Below, in pieces: positions 36,733-45,760 of a stretch of 64,000 nt of DNA. The number at the start of each line of letters is the position of its first letter. The first letter of the stretch is position 1. Source of the stretch: Roseiarcus sp963764955 (GTDB taxonomy: Bacteria > Pseudomonadota > Alphaproteobacteria > Rhizobiales > Beijerinckiaceae); NCBI GenBank assembly GCA_963764955.1, contig CAVXVE010000059.1, forward strand, positions 160,856-224,855, in the 5' to 3' direction. Below the pieces are notes generated by a model, which saw only the letters and a list, made by a program, of their open reading frames with translations, made no database searches and was not told where the DNA came from. The position numbers were made by a program, and so were the translations under genes.

Positions 36733-37596
36733 TCAGGACTTGACCGCGCCGGCGGTCAGCCCCGCGACGATCCATCGCTGCGCCATCAGGAACATGAGGA
36801 TCGCAGGCAGGATGGTGAGGGTGATGAAGGCGAGCACCAATTGCCACGAGGTCATGTATTGCCCCTGGTAGGCCATGAGGCCGAGCGTCCAGGGATAGCG
36901 CGACTCGCTGTTGAGGACGATGAGCGGCAGCAGATAGCCGTTCCAGCTATTGACGAACGCGATGATCGCGACCGTCGCGAGGATCGGCCCGGACAGCGGC
37001 AGGGTGATGTAGAAGAAGTAGCGGAAGTAGCCGCAGCCGTCCATCATCGCAGCGTCCAAGAGCTCGCCCGGCAATTGCCTGAAGGCGTTGCGGATGAGCA
37101 AGACCCCCATCGCCAGCGAGAATGCGACCTGAGGCAGGATGACGCCCCAAAGGGAGTCGAGGAGGCCGAGATCGCGCACCTTGATGAAGATGGGGACGAT
37201 CGCTGTGGCGAGCGGGAACAGGAGCCCGAGCTGGATATAGCTCATGAGGAACCGGTCGCCGAAGAAGCGCAGATGCGCAAAGGTGAAGGCGGCCATCGCC
37301 GAGAGCACGAGCGTCAGCGTGACGGTGAAGAACGCGATCAGGAGCGAGTTTCCGAGCACCTGCCAATAGCGGTAGCCGGTCAGGATGCTCCAGTAGTTGC
37401 TCCACATCCAGACGTGCGGCAGGCCGAATGGATTGGTGCGGAACTCGCTCAGATCCTTAAATCCGTTGAGCGCCGTCGCAAGAACCGGAAAGAGCACGGC
37501 GACCGCGAGCACGATGAGCGCGGCGAAGGCGGCGATCGAGCCGAGCCCGCCCGCCCGGCGGCCCGGCGATCGAACGGCGTCGGCGGCGTCAGTCAT
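36733..37596 (-). CDS. Carbohydrate ABC transporter permease (MalG/UgpE type)
   Basis: This 287-residue inner-membrane protein has six predicted helices, starting GSIAAFAALIVLAVAVLFPV. The EAA-like loop that contacts the ATPase reads LLDAAMMDGCGYFRYFFYIT followed by LPLSGP. It is the second permease of a CUT1-type sugar importer and overlaps the first permease by 8 bp, indicating translational coupling. No ATP-binding subunit is encoded nearby, so a shared MsmK/UgpC-type ATPase elsewhere is likely. Confidence 0.92.
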   Translation of the reverse strand: MTDAADAVRSPGRRAGGLGSIAAFAALIVLAVAVLFPVLATALNGFKDLSEFRTNPFGLPHVWMWSNYWSILTGYRYWQVLGNSLLIAFFTVTLTLVLSAMAAFTFAHLRFFGDRFLMSYIQLGLLFPLATAIVPIFIKVRDLGLLDSLWGVILPQVAFSLAMGVLLIRNAFRQLPGELLDAAMMDGCGYFRYFFYITLPLSGPILATVAIIAFVNSWNGYLLPLIVLNSESRYPWTLGLMAYQGQYMTSWQLVLAFITLTILPAILMFLMAQRWIVAGLTAGAVKS

Positions 37597-38509
37597 CGCG
37601 CATCACGATCCGCTGGTAGCCGAAGGCGAACGTCACGCAGATGATGAAGAGCACCACGCCGACGGCGGAGCTGAAACCGATCCGCATCCGGGTGAGTCCG
37701 AAAAAGTACAGGAACGAGACCATCGTGTTGGTGGTCTCGAACGGACCGCCGCCGGTCAGGGGAACGATGATGTCGAAGAGCTGCAGCGCGCCGATGACCG
37801 AAAAGAAGATCGACAGCCGGATCATCGGTCCAAGCAGCGGCAGGGTGATGTGCCAGAACCGCTGGAAGGGGGTCGCGCCGTCCATCTCGGCCGCTTCCAG
37901 GAGCGCGCCGTCGATCCCCTGCAGGCCGGCGATATAGAGCATCATGTGAAAGCCGAAATATTTCCACAAGATGACGATCAGCACCGCGGAGAACGCCCAG
38001 GTCTTGTCGGCGAGCAGGAAATAGGGAGGGATCCCGAGCCAGGTCGTAATCACGCTCGGAACCCCGTAGTCCCCGTCGAACATGAAGTGCCAGATGAGCC
38101 CGGCCGCGACGTCCGCGAGCACGTAAGGCAGGAAGAAGATCATCCGGAACCAGACCGCGCCAACGATCCGGCCGGCGACCATCATAGCGACCGCGAGCGC
38201 GAGCGGCAGCTGGACGAGAAGGGAGAAGACGATGATGATCGCGTTGTTGATCAGCGACCGGACGAAGGTCGCGTTGTTGAACAGGTAGCCGTAGTTCTTG
38301 AGCCAGATGAACCTTTCCGGCCGCCCGTAGCCGTTCCAGTTGAAGAAGCCGTACCAGCCGGCCTCCACGATCGGCAGGAAGACGAAGACGGTGAACAGGA
38401 GAAGCGCCGGCGGCAGAAAGACGACGACGACCGACCAGCCGTTGAGAGTCATCCGCCGCCCGGGCTCGACATAGGCCGGCGCGGCTGGCTTGGCTTCGGC
38501 GTAGGTCAC
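37589..38509 (-). CDS. Carbohydrate ABC transporter permease (MalF/UgpA type)
   Basis: This CUT1 importer permease has a first helix NGWSVVVVFLPPALLLFTVF, periplasmic WYGFFNWNGYGRPERFIWLK, and EAA loop LLEAAEMDGATPFQRFWHIT followed by LPLLGP. The frame is open to 38614, but the first residues there overlap the binding-protein gene and lack similarity; GTG at 38509 leaves the usual 20-30 cytoplasmic residues before the first helix. ATG at 38452 is the alternative. It lies between binding-protein and second-permease genes in one operon. Confidence 0.9.
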   Translation of the reverse strand: MTYAEAKPAAPAYVEPGRRMTLNGWSVVVVFLPPALLLFTVFVFLPIVEAGWYGFFNWNGYGRPERFIWLKNYGYLFNNATFVRSLINNAIIIVFSLLVQLPLALAVAMMVAGRIVGAVWFRMIFFLPYVLADVAAGLIWHFMFDGDYGVPSVITTWLGIPPYFLLADKTWAFSAVLIVILWKYFGFHMMLYIAGLQGIDGALLEAAEMDGATPFQRFWHITLPLLGPMIRLSIFFSVIGALQLFDIIVPLTGGGPFETTNTMVSFLYFFGLTRMRIGFSSAVGVVLFIICVTFAFGYQRIVMRDD

Positions 38510-38594
38510 GACGGTCAAGAAACAGCGCCTCGAGTTCGCGTCACGCGCCTCGGCCTCGCGTTTGAACGGCGAGGCCGGGAGCTTGCGCTTTGAC

Positions 38595-39851
38595 CTATTG
38601 CTGATCGGCCGCATCCTGGATCGCGGCGGCCGCGGCTTCCGGCGTCATCTGGCCCGCCGCCACCGAAACGGAAACGTCATTGATCACCCGGCCGACCGAT
38701 GGACCGAGGTCCTGGTCGAAATAGTTCTGATGGTAGGTCGTCTTGGAGAGATCGTCCGCCAAACGCTTGAACAGGGGATCGGTGAACGAGGCTTCCGAGC
38801 CCTTGACGACCGGGATGTAGGCGGCCTTGGCGGCGGCTTCCTTGGCGTATTTCTCCTGGCTGAAGAATTTGAGGAAGTCGACTGCCTCGGGCGGGGCGGA
38901 CTTGCTCACGAGCCAGCCGTTGATGCCGCCGAGCGTGTCGGTCGCCTTGCCCTTGCCTCCCGGCAAAACGGGGAACGACAGGATGCCGATGTCCTCCTCG
39001 GCCAGACCCTTGCCGCTGGTCGAATTCGGCCCCTGCATGCTGAGCAGCCATTGGCCCATCAGGTCCATCGCCGCCTTGCCATCGCCGAAGATGCCCGACA
39101 ATTCCGCGTGCTTGGTCGACAGCCAGCCAGGCTGGAACGGTTCGAGCGCGGCGAGCTCCCGCAACCGCTTGCCGGCTTCAACGAAGGTCGGGTTCTTGAA
39201 GCCGCCATCTTTTCCCGCTTTCGCGTCGGCGAGCGCGTGCTCGCCGCCGATGCGCATGACGAGGTAGGAATAATAGAAGTGCATCGGCCATTTCTCGCCG
39301 CCGCCGACCACGATCGGCGTGATCCCGGCGGCCTTGAGCTTCTTCACCGCGCCGAGAAAATCATCCCAGGTTTTGATGTCCTCGGCCTTCACGCCAGCCT
39401 TGTCGAACAGCTTCTTGTTGTAATAGAAGGCGACCTCGCCCACCTCGAACGGCACGCCGACGGTTTTGCCGTCGACCCTCAACGCGTTGACGGCGGTCGG
39501 CGTGAGTTCGGATTCCCACGAGGCGACGTCCTTTGTGATGTCCTTGAGGAACCCGGCCTTGTCCTGGGCCTGCATCACGCCCCCGCCCCAGCTGTAGAAG
39601 AGGTCGGGCCGCAACTCGTCGGCCTGCAACATGGTCGGCAGCTTCGCCTTGAACGCCTCGTTCTCGAGATACTTGAACTCGACCTTCACCCCCTTGTGCT
39701 CGGCGTTGTAATCGTTGGCGATCTGGTCCCAGATCGCCTTCTGGGCGGCGTTGTCGCTGACATGAAGGACAGTGATGTGCGTTTCGGCGTAGGCTGGGGC
39801 GCTCAGAGCGCCGAGGCACGCCGCGAGGAACGCGAGCTGGCGAAATTTCAT
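38595..39851 (-). CDS. Extracellular sugar-binding protein of ABC importer (family 1)
   Basis: This 418-residue periplasmic protein has a clear signal peptide (KFRQLAFLAACLGALSAPAY, cleavage after AYA). The mature part has TVLHVSDNAAQKAIWDQIAN, VKVEFKYLENEAFKAKLPTM, FYSWGGGVMQAQDKAGFLKD, VGVPFEVGEVAFYYNKKLFD and GGINGWLVSKSAPPEAVDFL, typical of CUT1 binding proteins. It is the first gene of the minus-strand transporter operon, divergent from the ROK regulator. Ligand unknown; the linked GH43 enzyme points to a xylo-oligosaccharide or arabinoside. Confidence 0.92.
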   Translation of the reverse strand: MKFRQLAFLAACLGALSAPAYAETHITVLHVSDNAAQKAIWDQIANDYNAEHKGVKVEFKYLENEAFKAKLPTMLQADELRPDLFYSWGGGVMQAQDKAGFLKDITKDVASWESELTPTAVNALRVDGKTVGVPFEVGEVAFYYNKKLFDKAGVKAEDIKTWDDFLGAVKKLKAAGITPIVVGGGEKWPMHFYYSYLVMRIGGEHALADAKAGKDGGFKNPTFVEAGKRLRELAALEPFQPGWLSTKHAELSGIFGDGKAAMDLMGQWLLSMQGPNSTSGKGLAEEDIGILSFPVLPGGKGKATDTLGGINGWLVSKSAPPEAVDFLKFFSQEKYAKEAAAKAAYIPVVKGSEASFTDPLFKRLADDLSKTTYHQNYFDQDLGPSVGRVINDVSVSVAAGQMTPEAAAAAIQDAADQQ

Positions 39852-40054
39852 GGGCTTCCTCCGGGAAGAACGTCGAGTGGGATTGTTTTTGTCCGCTATG
39901 CAAATTAAATCTGTCTCGACTTCAGGCGACTGTCAAGCCAACTGACGAGAAACTGCCGGAAAAGCGGAGCTGCGCGGTTGACAGGCCGTCGCGGACTTGA
40001 AAATAATTGCGCGATCCGTAAAAAACCCCGCGACAGAGCGGAAGCACGCGAGCG
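39852..40054. promoter_or_regulatory. Divergent promoter region between transporter operon and ROK operon
   Basis: For the plus strand TTGACA (39978-39983) is 18 bp from AATAAT (40002-40007), a good sigma-70-type promoter about 50 bp before the ROK gene. For the minus strand TTGACA (39936-39931) lies 80 bp before the binding-protein gene, with only an AT-rich -10 candidate. The layout suits control of both operons by the ROK protein; no clear operator palindrome was identified. Confidence 0.65.
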
Positions 40055-41296
40055 ATGAAGACCGCCGATCCCGAATTGATGCGCGCGATCAATCGCTTCC
40101 ACGTGATGGACGCGATCCGCCGGTTCGGTCCGGTGTCGCGGGTCGAAATCTCGCAACTGACGGAGTTGAGCCCCACGACCGTCTCCGCCATCACGGCCGC
40201 GCTGCTCGATGATCGGCTCATCATCCCCCTGCAGGTCGGCGCCGTGCGCGACGCCGGACGCGGCCGGCCGCGCGTCATGCTCAAGCTCAACCCGGACGCC
40301 GCGCATGTGGTGGGGGTCAAGCTCGCCCACGACCAGATCACGGTCGCGGTGACCAATTTCTGCGCCGACATCCTGCGCTCGCTCGCCCTGCCCATCCGCC
40401 TCGATCGCCAGACGGCGTCCGTCATCGGCGACCTGGTGGAAGACGGCATACGCCGCTGCGTCAGCGACGCGGGCCTCGATATGGCTCAGATCTCGGGAGT
40501 CTGCGTCGGGCTTCCTGGCGTGGTCGAACGGGCTGCCGGCGTTTGCCGGCAAAGCCCAATTCTTCAGGAGCGCGACGTGCCCTTCGGCGCCGATCTCAGC
40601 CATCGCCTCGGCGTGCCCGCCTCGATCGACAGCGACGTCAATCTCGTGACCCTCGCGGAGCACTGGTTCGGACAGGCGCGCGATCTCAACGACTTCCTCG
40701 TCGTGAACGTCGAGCGCAGCCTCGGTCTCGGCATTCTGCACAATGGCGAATTGTTCCGCGGCGCAAACGGCCTCAGCCCGGACCTCGGCGATCTCATGCT
40801 TCGGTCTCCTGGCGGCGGCGGAGAACGGCTCGCCGACATCGCTTCGGAGGCGTCCATGCTGATCGAGGCCGAGACGCTCATGGGCGAGGGCGAGCTTGAC
40901 GCGTCGCTTCATCAGGGACGCGCGATGGCGTATCTGTTGAAGCGCGCGGCTGCAGGCGACAAGCGCTGCGCGCGGGTGATCGCCACTGCGGGCGAGGCGC
41001 TTGGCTTCGCGGTCGCCAGCCTCATTGCGCTGTTCGCCCCGCCCAAGGTGATCATTTCCGGCCGCGCCGTGGCGACCAGCGGCCATTTCATCGAGCCGCT
41101 GCGCAAGACCGTCGCGGCCCTTCTGCCGACGAGCCTCGCGGACGTTTCCGACATCATCGTGCGCGAATGGAGCGACGGAAACTGGGTGCAGGGCGCAGCC
41201 GCGATGACGCTGCGCGACCTCTATGGTGCGCCCTGGGGAACGACTGGGCCAGCGCCGATCCGCGAGGCGCCCGCCCCGCAATTCGGAGAGCTATGA
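40055..41296 (+). CDS. ROK-family transcriptional regulator
   Basis: This 413-residue protein has an N-terminal winged helix (FHVMDAIRRFGPVSRVEISQ, LTELSPTTVSAITAALLDDR) and a ROK sugar-kinase-like domain: VGVKLAHDQITVAVTNFCAD, SGVCVGLPGVVERAAGVCRQ, NDFLVVNVERSLGLGILHNG and GANGLSPDLGDLML. It probably represses the divergent ABC operon and its own downstream genes until a sugar effector binds. The stop overlaps the next start as ATGA. The GHxxxDxxG-type and cysteine zinc motif of ROK kinases is not obvious, as in many ROK repressors. Confidence 0.9.
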   Translation: MKTADPELMRAINRFHVMDAIRRFGPVSRVEISQLTELSPTTVSAITAALLDDRLIIPLQVGAVRDAGRGRPRVMLKLNPDAAHVVGVKLAHDQITVAVTNFCADILRSLALPIRLDRQTASVIGDLVEDGIRRCVSDAGLDMAQISGVCVGLPGVVERAAGVCRQSPILQERDVPFGADLSHRLGVPASIDSDVNLVTLAEHWFGQARDLNDFLVVNVERSLGLGILHNGELFRGANGLSPDLGDLMLRSPGGGGERLADIASEASMLIEAETLMGEGELDASLHQGRAMAYLLKRAAAGDKRCARVIATAGEALGFAVASLIALFAPPKVIISGRAVATSGHFIEPLRKTVAALLPTSLADVSDIIVREWSDGNWVQGAAAMTLRDLYGAPWGTTGPAPIREAPAPQFGEL

Positions 41297-42393
41297 TGCG
41301 ACCGGTCGGAGTGGGCGTCATCGGTTGCGGAAACATCAGCTCCGCCTATCTGACCGCGGCGAGGAAGTTCCCGATCCTCAACCTGATCGCGCTCTCGGAC
41401 GCCAATTTAGCGGCGGCGGAGGCGCGCGCAGCGGAATTTGGCGTTCCGGCGCGTTCCGTCGACGCGCTGCTCGCCGATCCGGCGGTCGAGATCATCCTGA
41501 ACCTCACGGTGCCGAACGCGCATGTCGACGTCGGCCTCGAGGCGCTCGCCGCCGGCAAGCACGTCCACTCGGAGAAGCCTCTCGGCGTCACTGTCGCCGA
41601 GGCGCGCCGGCTGGTCGAAGCCGCGGCCGCGAGAGGCTTGCGGCTCGGCTCAGCGCCCGACACGTTTCTCGGCGGCTCACACCAGACCGCGCGCCGCGCA
41701 ATCGATGAGGGGCTGATCGGCCGGCCGATCGGCGGCTCGGCGTTCTTCATGTGCCCCGGGCACGAGCGCTGGCACCCCAATCCGGGATTTTACTATCTCA
41801 AGGGCGGCGGCCCCATGCTCGACATGGGGCCTTACTATGTCACCGACCTCGTCAATCTTCTCGGACCCGTGGCGAGCGTCAGCGGCGTCGCCACCCGGAC
41901 GAGGTCCGAGCGCCTGATCACCAGCCAACCGCTCGCCGGCGCGCGCATTCCCGTCGAGGTCGCCACGCATGTCGCGGGGATCCTGACATTCGTCAGCGGC
42001 GCCGCCGTCACCATGACGATGAGCTTCGACGTCGCCCGGCACCGCCACGGTCCAATCGAGCTTTACGGCGAGGCGGGCTCGCTCATCGTTCCCGATCCCA
42101 ACCGCTTCGACGGCAAGGTCGAATGGGCGACGGCGGCCGACGACTGGCGCGAAATCCCCACCCGTGGCCCTTACGCCGACGGCAACTACCGCATCCTCGG
42201 CCTTGCCGACATGGCGCAGGCGATCCGCGCCGGCCGGCCGCATCGCGCGAGCGGGGAGCTGGCGTTCCATGTGCTTGAAGTGATGGAGGCGTTCCAGACT
42301 TCGTCCGACGCCGGCGAAGCCGTCCAGATATCGACCCGGCCGCAGCGCCCCGCGCCCTTGCCGGCCACGCTCAGCGTCGGCGAACTCGACTAA
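41293..42393 (+). CDS. Gfo/Idh/MocA-family oxidoreductase
   Basis: This sugar-type dehydrogenase of 366 residues has the N-terminal site PVGVGVIGCGNISSAYLTAA, LALAAGKHVHSEKPLGVTVA-like block (ALAAGKHVHSEKPLGVTVAE) with the Lys of EKP, and LKGGGPMLDMGPYYVTDLVN containing the catalytic region. The start ATG at 41293 overlaps the ROK stop, showing coupling. Situated between ROK, ThuA-like and GH43 genes, it likely oxidises a monosaccharide released from the imported glycan. Confidence 0.9.
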   Translation: MMRPVGVGVIGCGNISSAYLTAARKFPILNLIALSDANLAAAEARAAEFGVPARSVDALLADPAVEIILNLTVPNAHVDVGLEALAAGKHVHSEKPLGVTVAEARRLVEAAAARGLRLGSAPDTFLGGSHQTARRAIDEGLIGRPIGGSAFFMCPGHERWHPNPGFYYLKGGGPMLDMGPYYVTDLVNLLGPVASVSGVATRTRSERLITSQPLAGARIPVEVATHVAGILTFVSGAAVTMTMSFDVARHRHGPIELYGEAGSLIVPDPNRFDGKVEWATAADDWREIPTRGPYADGNYRILGLADMAQAIRAGRPHRASGELAFHVLEVMEAFQTSSDAGEAVQISTRPQRPAPLPATLSVGELD

Positions 42394-42414
42394 GACATTC
42401 GAACGGAGGAAAGA

Positions 42415-43056
42415 ATGCGCGAAGCGCTCATTGTCTGGGGAGGCTGGAGCGGCCACGAGCCGGAGATCGGCGCGCATATCGTCGCCAAGATGCTCGAAGG
42501 GCACGACTTCAAGGTCTATGTCGAAAACACCACCGAGGCGTTCGCCGATCCGGCGATCGCGGACATGAGCCTCATCGTGCCGATCGTGACCATGTCGAAG
42601 ATCGAAAAGGAGGAGGTCGAAAACCTGACCGCAGCGGTCAGGGGCGGCGTCGGCCTCGCCGGCTATCACGGCTGCATGTGCGACGCATTCCGTGACAGCG
42701 TCGATTATCAGTTCATGTGCGGCGGCCAGTGGGTCGCCCATCCCGGCAATGTCATCGACTACCGGGTCGACGTCGTGAATCCGGACGACCCGATCATGCA
42801 GGGAATCTCCAGCTTCCCCTATCGCTCCGAGCAATATTACATGCACGTCGATCCTTCGAACGAAGTGCTGGCGACCACCACGTTCTCCGGCGAGCACGCG
42901 CCCTGGACGAAAGGCGTTGTGATGCCGGTCGTGTGGAAGCGCAGGCATGGGGAGGGTCGCGTCTTCTATTCTTCGCTCGGCCACGTCACGGCCGAATTCG
43001 GCGTGCCTGAAATGAAGACGATTCTCGAGCGCGGCATGCTTTGGGCGGCGCGCTGA
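42415..43056 (+). CDS. ThuA-like domain protein (trehalose-utilisation family)
   Basis: This 213-residue protein of the glutamine-amidotransferase-like fold has REALIVWGGWSGHEPEIGAH, SLIVPIVTMSKIEKEEVENL, GGVGLAGYHGCMCDAFRDSV, QYYMHVDPSNEVLATTTFSG and a C-terminal RVFYSSLGHVTAEF. ThuA proteins accompany disaccharide catabolism, and some act in keto-disaccharide pathways with Gfo/Idh dehydrogenases; the exact reaction is not settled. A GGAGG-type ribosome site precedes the ATG at 42415. The adjacent Gfo/Idh gene fits that pairing. Confidence 0.88.
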   Translation: MREALIVWGGWSGHEPEIGAHIVAKMLEGHDFKVYVENTTEAFADPAIADMSLIVPIVTMSKIEKEEVENLTAAVRGGVGLAGYHGCMCDAFRDSVDYQFMCGGQWVAHPGNVIDYRVDVVNPDDPIMQGISSFPYRSEQYYMHVDPSNEVLATTTFSGEHAPWTKGVVMPVVWKRRHGEGRVFYSSLGHVTAEFGVPEMKTILERGMLWAAR

Positions 43057-43073
43057 AACAGGCGCCCAGGACG

Positions 43074-44684
43074 ATGATCCGCAACCCGATTCTGCCGGGC
43101 TTTAATCCGGACCCGTCGATCTGCCGCGTGGGCGACGACTATTACATCGCCACGTCAACCTTCGAATGGTTTCCGGGCGTGCAGATCCATCACTCGCGTG
43201 ATCTCGTCAACTGGCGCCTCGTGCGGCGGCCGCTCGAGCGCGCCTCGCAGCTCGATCTGCGGGGCGAACCGGATTCCTGCGGCGTCTGGGCGCCCTGCCT
43301 CTCCTACGCCGACGGGAAATTCTGGCTCGTCTACACGGACGTCAAGCGTTTCGACGGCGACTTCAAGGACGCACATAATTACATCGTCACCGCGCCTTCG
43401 ATCGAGGGGCCGTGGTCGGACCCGATCTATGTCAACTCGAGCGGCTTCGATCCGTCGCTGTTTCACGACGACGATGGGCGCAAGTGGTTCGTCAACATGA
43501 TCTGGAACCACCGCAGCCCAGCGGGCGCGCATCTGAAGCATCCAGCGTTTTTCGGCATCCTGCTGCAGGAATGGGACCCGGCTTCGGGTCGACTGCTCGG
43601 CTCGGCGAAAAACATCTTCACCGGGAGCCCGCTTGGCCTGGTCGAGGGCCCGCATCTCTTCAAGCGCGGCGGCTGGTACTATCTGACCACGGCCGAGGGC
43701 GGCACGGGCTACGATCACGCCGTCACCATGGCGCGCTCGCGTGCGATCGAGGGCCCCTATGCGCTGCATCCCGACGTCCATCTCCTGACCTCGAAGGACG
43801 CGCCGGACGCTCCGCTGCAGCGCGCCGGACACGGGCAGATCGTCGAGACGCCGGACGGACAGGTCTACCACACCCATCTTTGCTCAAGGCCGCTCAAAGA
43901 CCTCGGGCGCTCACCGCTCGGGCGCGAGACGGCAATCCAGAAATGCGTGTGGGGCGAGGACGGCTGGCTGTACCTCGCCCACGGCGGCCAGGTCCCGGCC
44001 GTCGACGTCCCCGCCCCGTTCGACGCCCAGAGCAAGCCAGGGCGCGCCCGCCAGACCTATTCCTTCTCGCCGGAGGCCGGCTTGCCGATCGATTTCCAGT
44101 GGCTGAGAACGCCGCATCCCGAGCGCATCTTTTCCCTCTCGGCCCGCCCCGGCTGGCTGCGTCTATACGCGCGCGAGTCGCTCGGCTCGTGGTTCGAGCA
44201 GGCGCTGGTCGCGCGCCGGCAGGAGCATTTCATCTATCGCGCGGAGACTGAGCTCGACTTCCATCCTCATGCTTTCCAGCAGGGCGCCGGCCTCACCGCC
44301 TACTACAACCGCACCAAACTCCACTGCCTCGCGGTCGGCTGGGACGAAACCGCCGGCCGGTCGCTGACCATCCTCAGCTGCGAGGGCGACCCCGAGGGAC
44401 GGCTCAGTTTCCCGCTCGAAGCGCCCATTCCGCTTCCGCCGGAAGGAACGATCCGCCTCGCGGTCGCGATCGACCATGCAAGCCTCGAATTCGCCTATGC
44501 GCTGGACGGCGAGTGGCGGCGCGTAGGGCCGGTCCTCGACGCCTCGATCCTGTCCGACGAGGCGGGAGGCGGCGAGCACCGCTCCTTCACCGGAGCGTTT
44601 GTCGGCATGGTGGCGTTTGGCGCCGCGGGCGGCGAGATATCGGCCGATTTCCGGCGTTTCGACTACGAGGGGCGCGAAGTTTAG
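43074..44684 (+). CDS. Glycoside hydrolase family 43 (beta-xylosidase type)
   Basis: A 536-residue five-bladed propeller enzyme with C-terminal beta-sandwich. MIRNPILPGFNPDPSICRVG holds the catalytic base Asp13, NSSGFDPSLFHDDDGRKWFV the second Asp (126), and LGLVEGPHLFKRGGWYYLTT the acid Glu191. The size and the beta-sandwich (HFIYRAETELDFHPHAFQQG, GLTAYYNRTKLHCL) match GH43 subfamily-11-type XynB beta-xylosidases/arabinofuranosidases. ATG at 43074 fits the family start; the frame is open 11 codons further. There is no signal peptide, so hydrolysis is probably cytoplasmic after uptake. The gene ends in a convergent 4-bp overlap with the transglutaminase gene. Confidence 0.92.
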   Translation: MIRNPILPGFNPDPSICRVGDDYYIATSTFEWFPGVQIHHSRDLVNWRLVRRPLERASQLDLRGEPDSCGVWAPCLSYADGKFWLVYTDVKRFDGDFKDAHNYIVTAPSIEGPWSDPIYVNSSGFDPSLFHDDDGRKWFVNMIWNHRSPAGAHLKHPAFFGILLQEWDPASGRLLGSAKNIFTGSPLGLVEGPHLFKRGGWYYLTTAEGGTGYDHAVTMARSRAIEGPYALHPDVHLLTSKDAPDAPLQRAGHGQIVETPDGQVYHTHLCSRPLKDLGRSPLGRETAIQKCVWGEDGWLYLAHGGQVPAVDVPAPFDAQSKPGRARQTYSFSPEAGLPIDFQWLRTPHPERIFSLSARPGWLRLYARESLGSWFEQALVARRQEHFIYRAETELDFHPHAFQQGAGLTAYYNRTKLHCLAVGWDETAGRSLTILSCEGDPEGRLSFPLEAPIPLPPEGTIRLAVAIDHASLEFAYALDGEWRRVGPVLDASILSDEAGGGEHRSFTGAFVGMVAFGAAGGEISADFRRFDYEGREV

Positions 44685-45601
44685 GCGCCGGCGAGCGTGA
44701 CGGGCTCGGGCTGCTTCGGCTGGGTCACCTCGACGGTCACCTCCATCCCCAATTCGTCGCGACGATCGCCGAAATAGGCGCCGGTCAGCGGCGCCGCCTG
44801 GGCGGGATCGCGCGCCACGGCGACGCGGATCAGATCCTGGCCGCCGACCAGGCCGTTGGTCGGATCGAATTCGATCCACCCCGCGCCGGGCAGGTAAATC
44901 TGGCACCAGGCGTGGGTGGCCCCGCCGCCCAGACGGACCGGCTCGTCATCGCCGCGCGGCACATAGACATAGCCGGAGACAAAGCGCGCGGCGACGCCAA
45001 GGGCGCGGGCCGCCTCCATCATCAGAACCGCAAAATCGCGGCAGGAGCCGCGGCGCCGGTCCAGGGTCTGGACCGGCGTCTGGACCCCGGCCGCCTCGCG
45101 CCGCTCGTAGGAGAACCCTTCTTTGATCGCGTAGGTCATCGTCATCAAAAGATGGCTGGTGGGGGTCGTCGCCCCCGGCGTCACGAATTGGCGCGCCCAA
45201 CGGTCGAGCTCCCCGGCCGGATCGCTGTAGAGGCGTTCCATCGCCCGCGCGATATCGGGCAGTTCCTCCGCAAGGTAGGAAAAGGGAAAGAACTGCGCCC
45301 GCGGGTCGATCTCGCCGCCCGGCTGCTCATCGACGATCCGCTCGACGGTGAACCGGTTCTCGATTCTCAGCGACGTCCAGGCCCCGGAAAACGAGGCGAT
45401 GGCGACGCAATTGTCGAACGTGTCGTAGAGCCAACGCAGCCGCCGCGGCTCGGGGTCGATTTCGAGCTCCGATGACAGGAGCCGCTGATCGTGCCCGTCG
45501 CGCGGGCGCAGCATCAGGCGGTGGTCGCCAAACTCGACCGGCCGCTTGTAGCGGTAGGTCGTCAAATGGCGGACGTTCAGAATGGCCCTGCCGGACTGCA
45601 A
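44681..45601 (-). CDS. Transglutaminase-like cysteine protein
   Basis: This 306-residue protein begins with the bacterial transglutaminase N-terminal domain (LNVRHLTTYRYKRPVEFGDH). The catalytic core has RRRGSCRDFAVLMMEAARAL with the nucleophile Cys, VRLGGGATHAWCQIYLPGAG with the His, and GWIEFDPTNGLVGG with the Asp. Such proteins are often peptidases of unknown target. Its first codons overlap the edge of a dispersed intergenic repeat, so the true start may be a little downstream. Confidence 0.88.
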   Translation of the reverse strand: MQSGRAILNVRHLTTYRYKRPVEFGDHRLMLRPRDGHDQRLLSSELEIDPEPRRLRWLYDTFDNCVAIASFSGAWTSLRIENRFTVERIVDEQPGGEIDPRAQFFPFSYLAEELPDIARAMERLYSDPAGELDRWARQFVTPGATTPTSHLLMTMTYAIKEGFSYERREAAGVQTPVQTLDRRRGSCRDFAVLMMEAARALGVAARFVSGYVYVPRGDDEPVRLGGGATHAWCQIYLPGAGWIEFDPTNGLVGGQDLIRVAVARDPAQAAPLTGAYFGDRRDELGMEVTVEVTQPKQPEPVTLAGA

Positions 45602-45700
45602 TTCGACGCTCTCGATCTGTCGCTTTATATTTTTTGATTTCGCGCGCCTTGATCCGCGAAAAACCGGTTCCCACTTTTTCGCGAGCCGCGCTCTTAAGGC
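45590..45700. repeat. Dispersed palindromic intergenic repeat, copy 1
   Basis: The inverted repeat GCGAAAAA / TTTTTCGC (45656-45683) with an ACCGG core between the arms matches the repeats at 50644 and 60725, with shared upstream sequence TTGATTTCGCGCGC. It belongs to a class of intergenic repeat common in Hyphomicrobiales. Confidence 0.7.
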
Positions 45701-45760
45701 CCGGGCGGAATGTTGTTCGCGAGCGCTCGCGCGTCAAGAGCGCCCGCCGGGGCCGGCCTC

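Noticed and set aside
37397..38593. 398-codon plus-strand frame opposite the ABC permease gene
   Set aside because: Charged, repetitive composition typical of the complement of membrane-helix codons.
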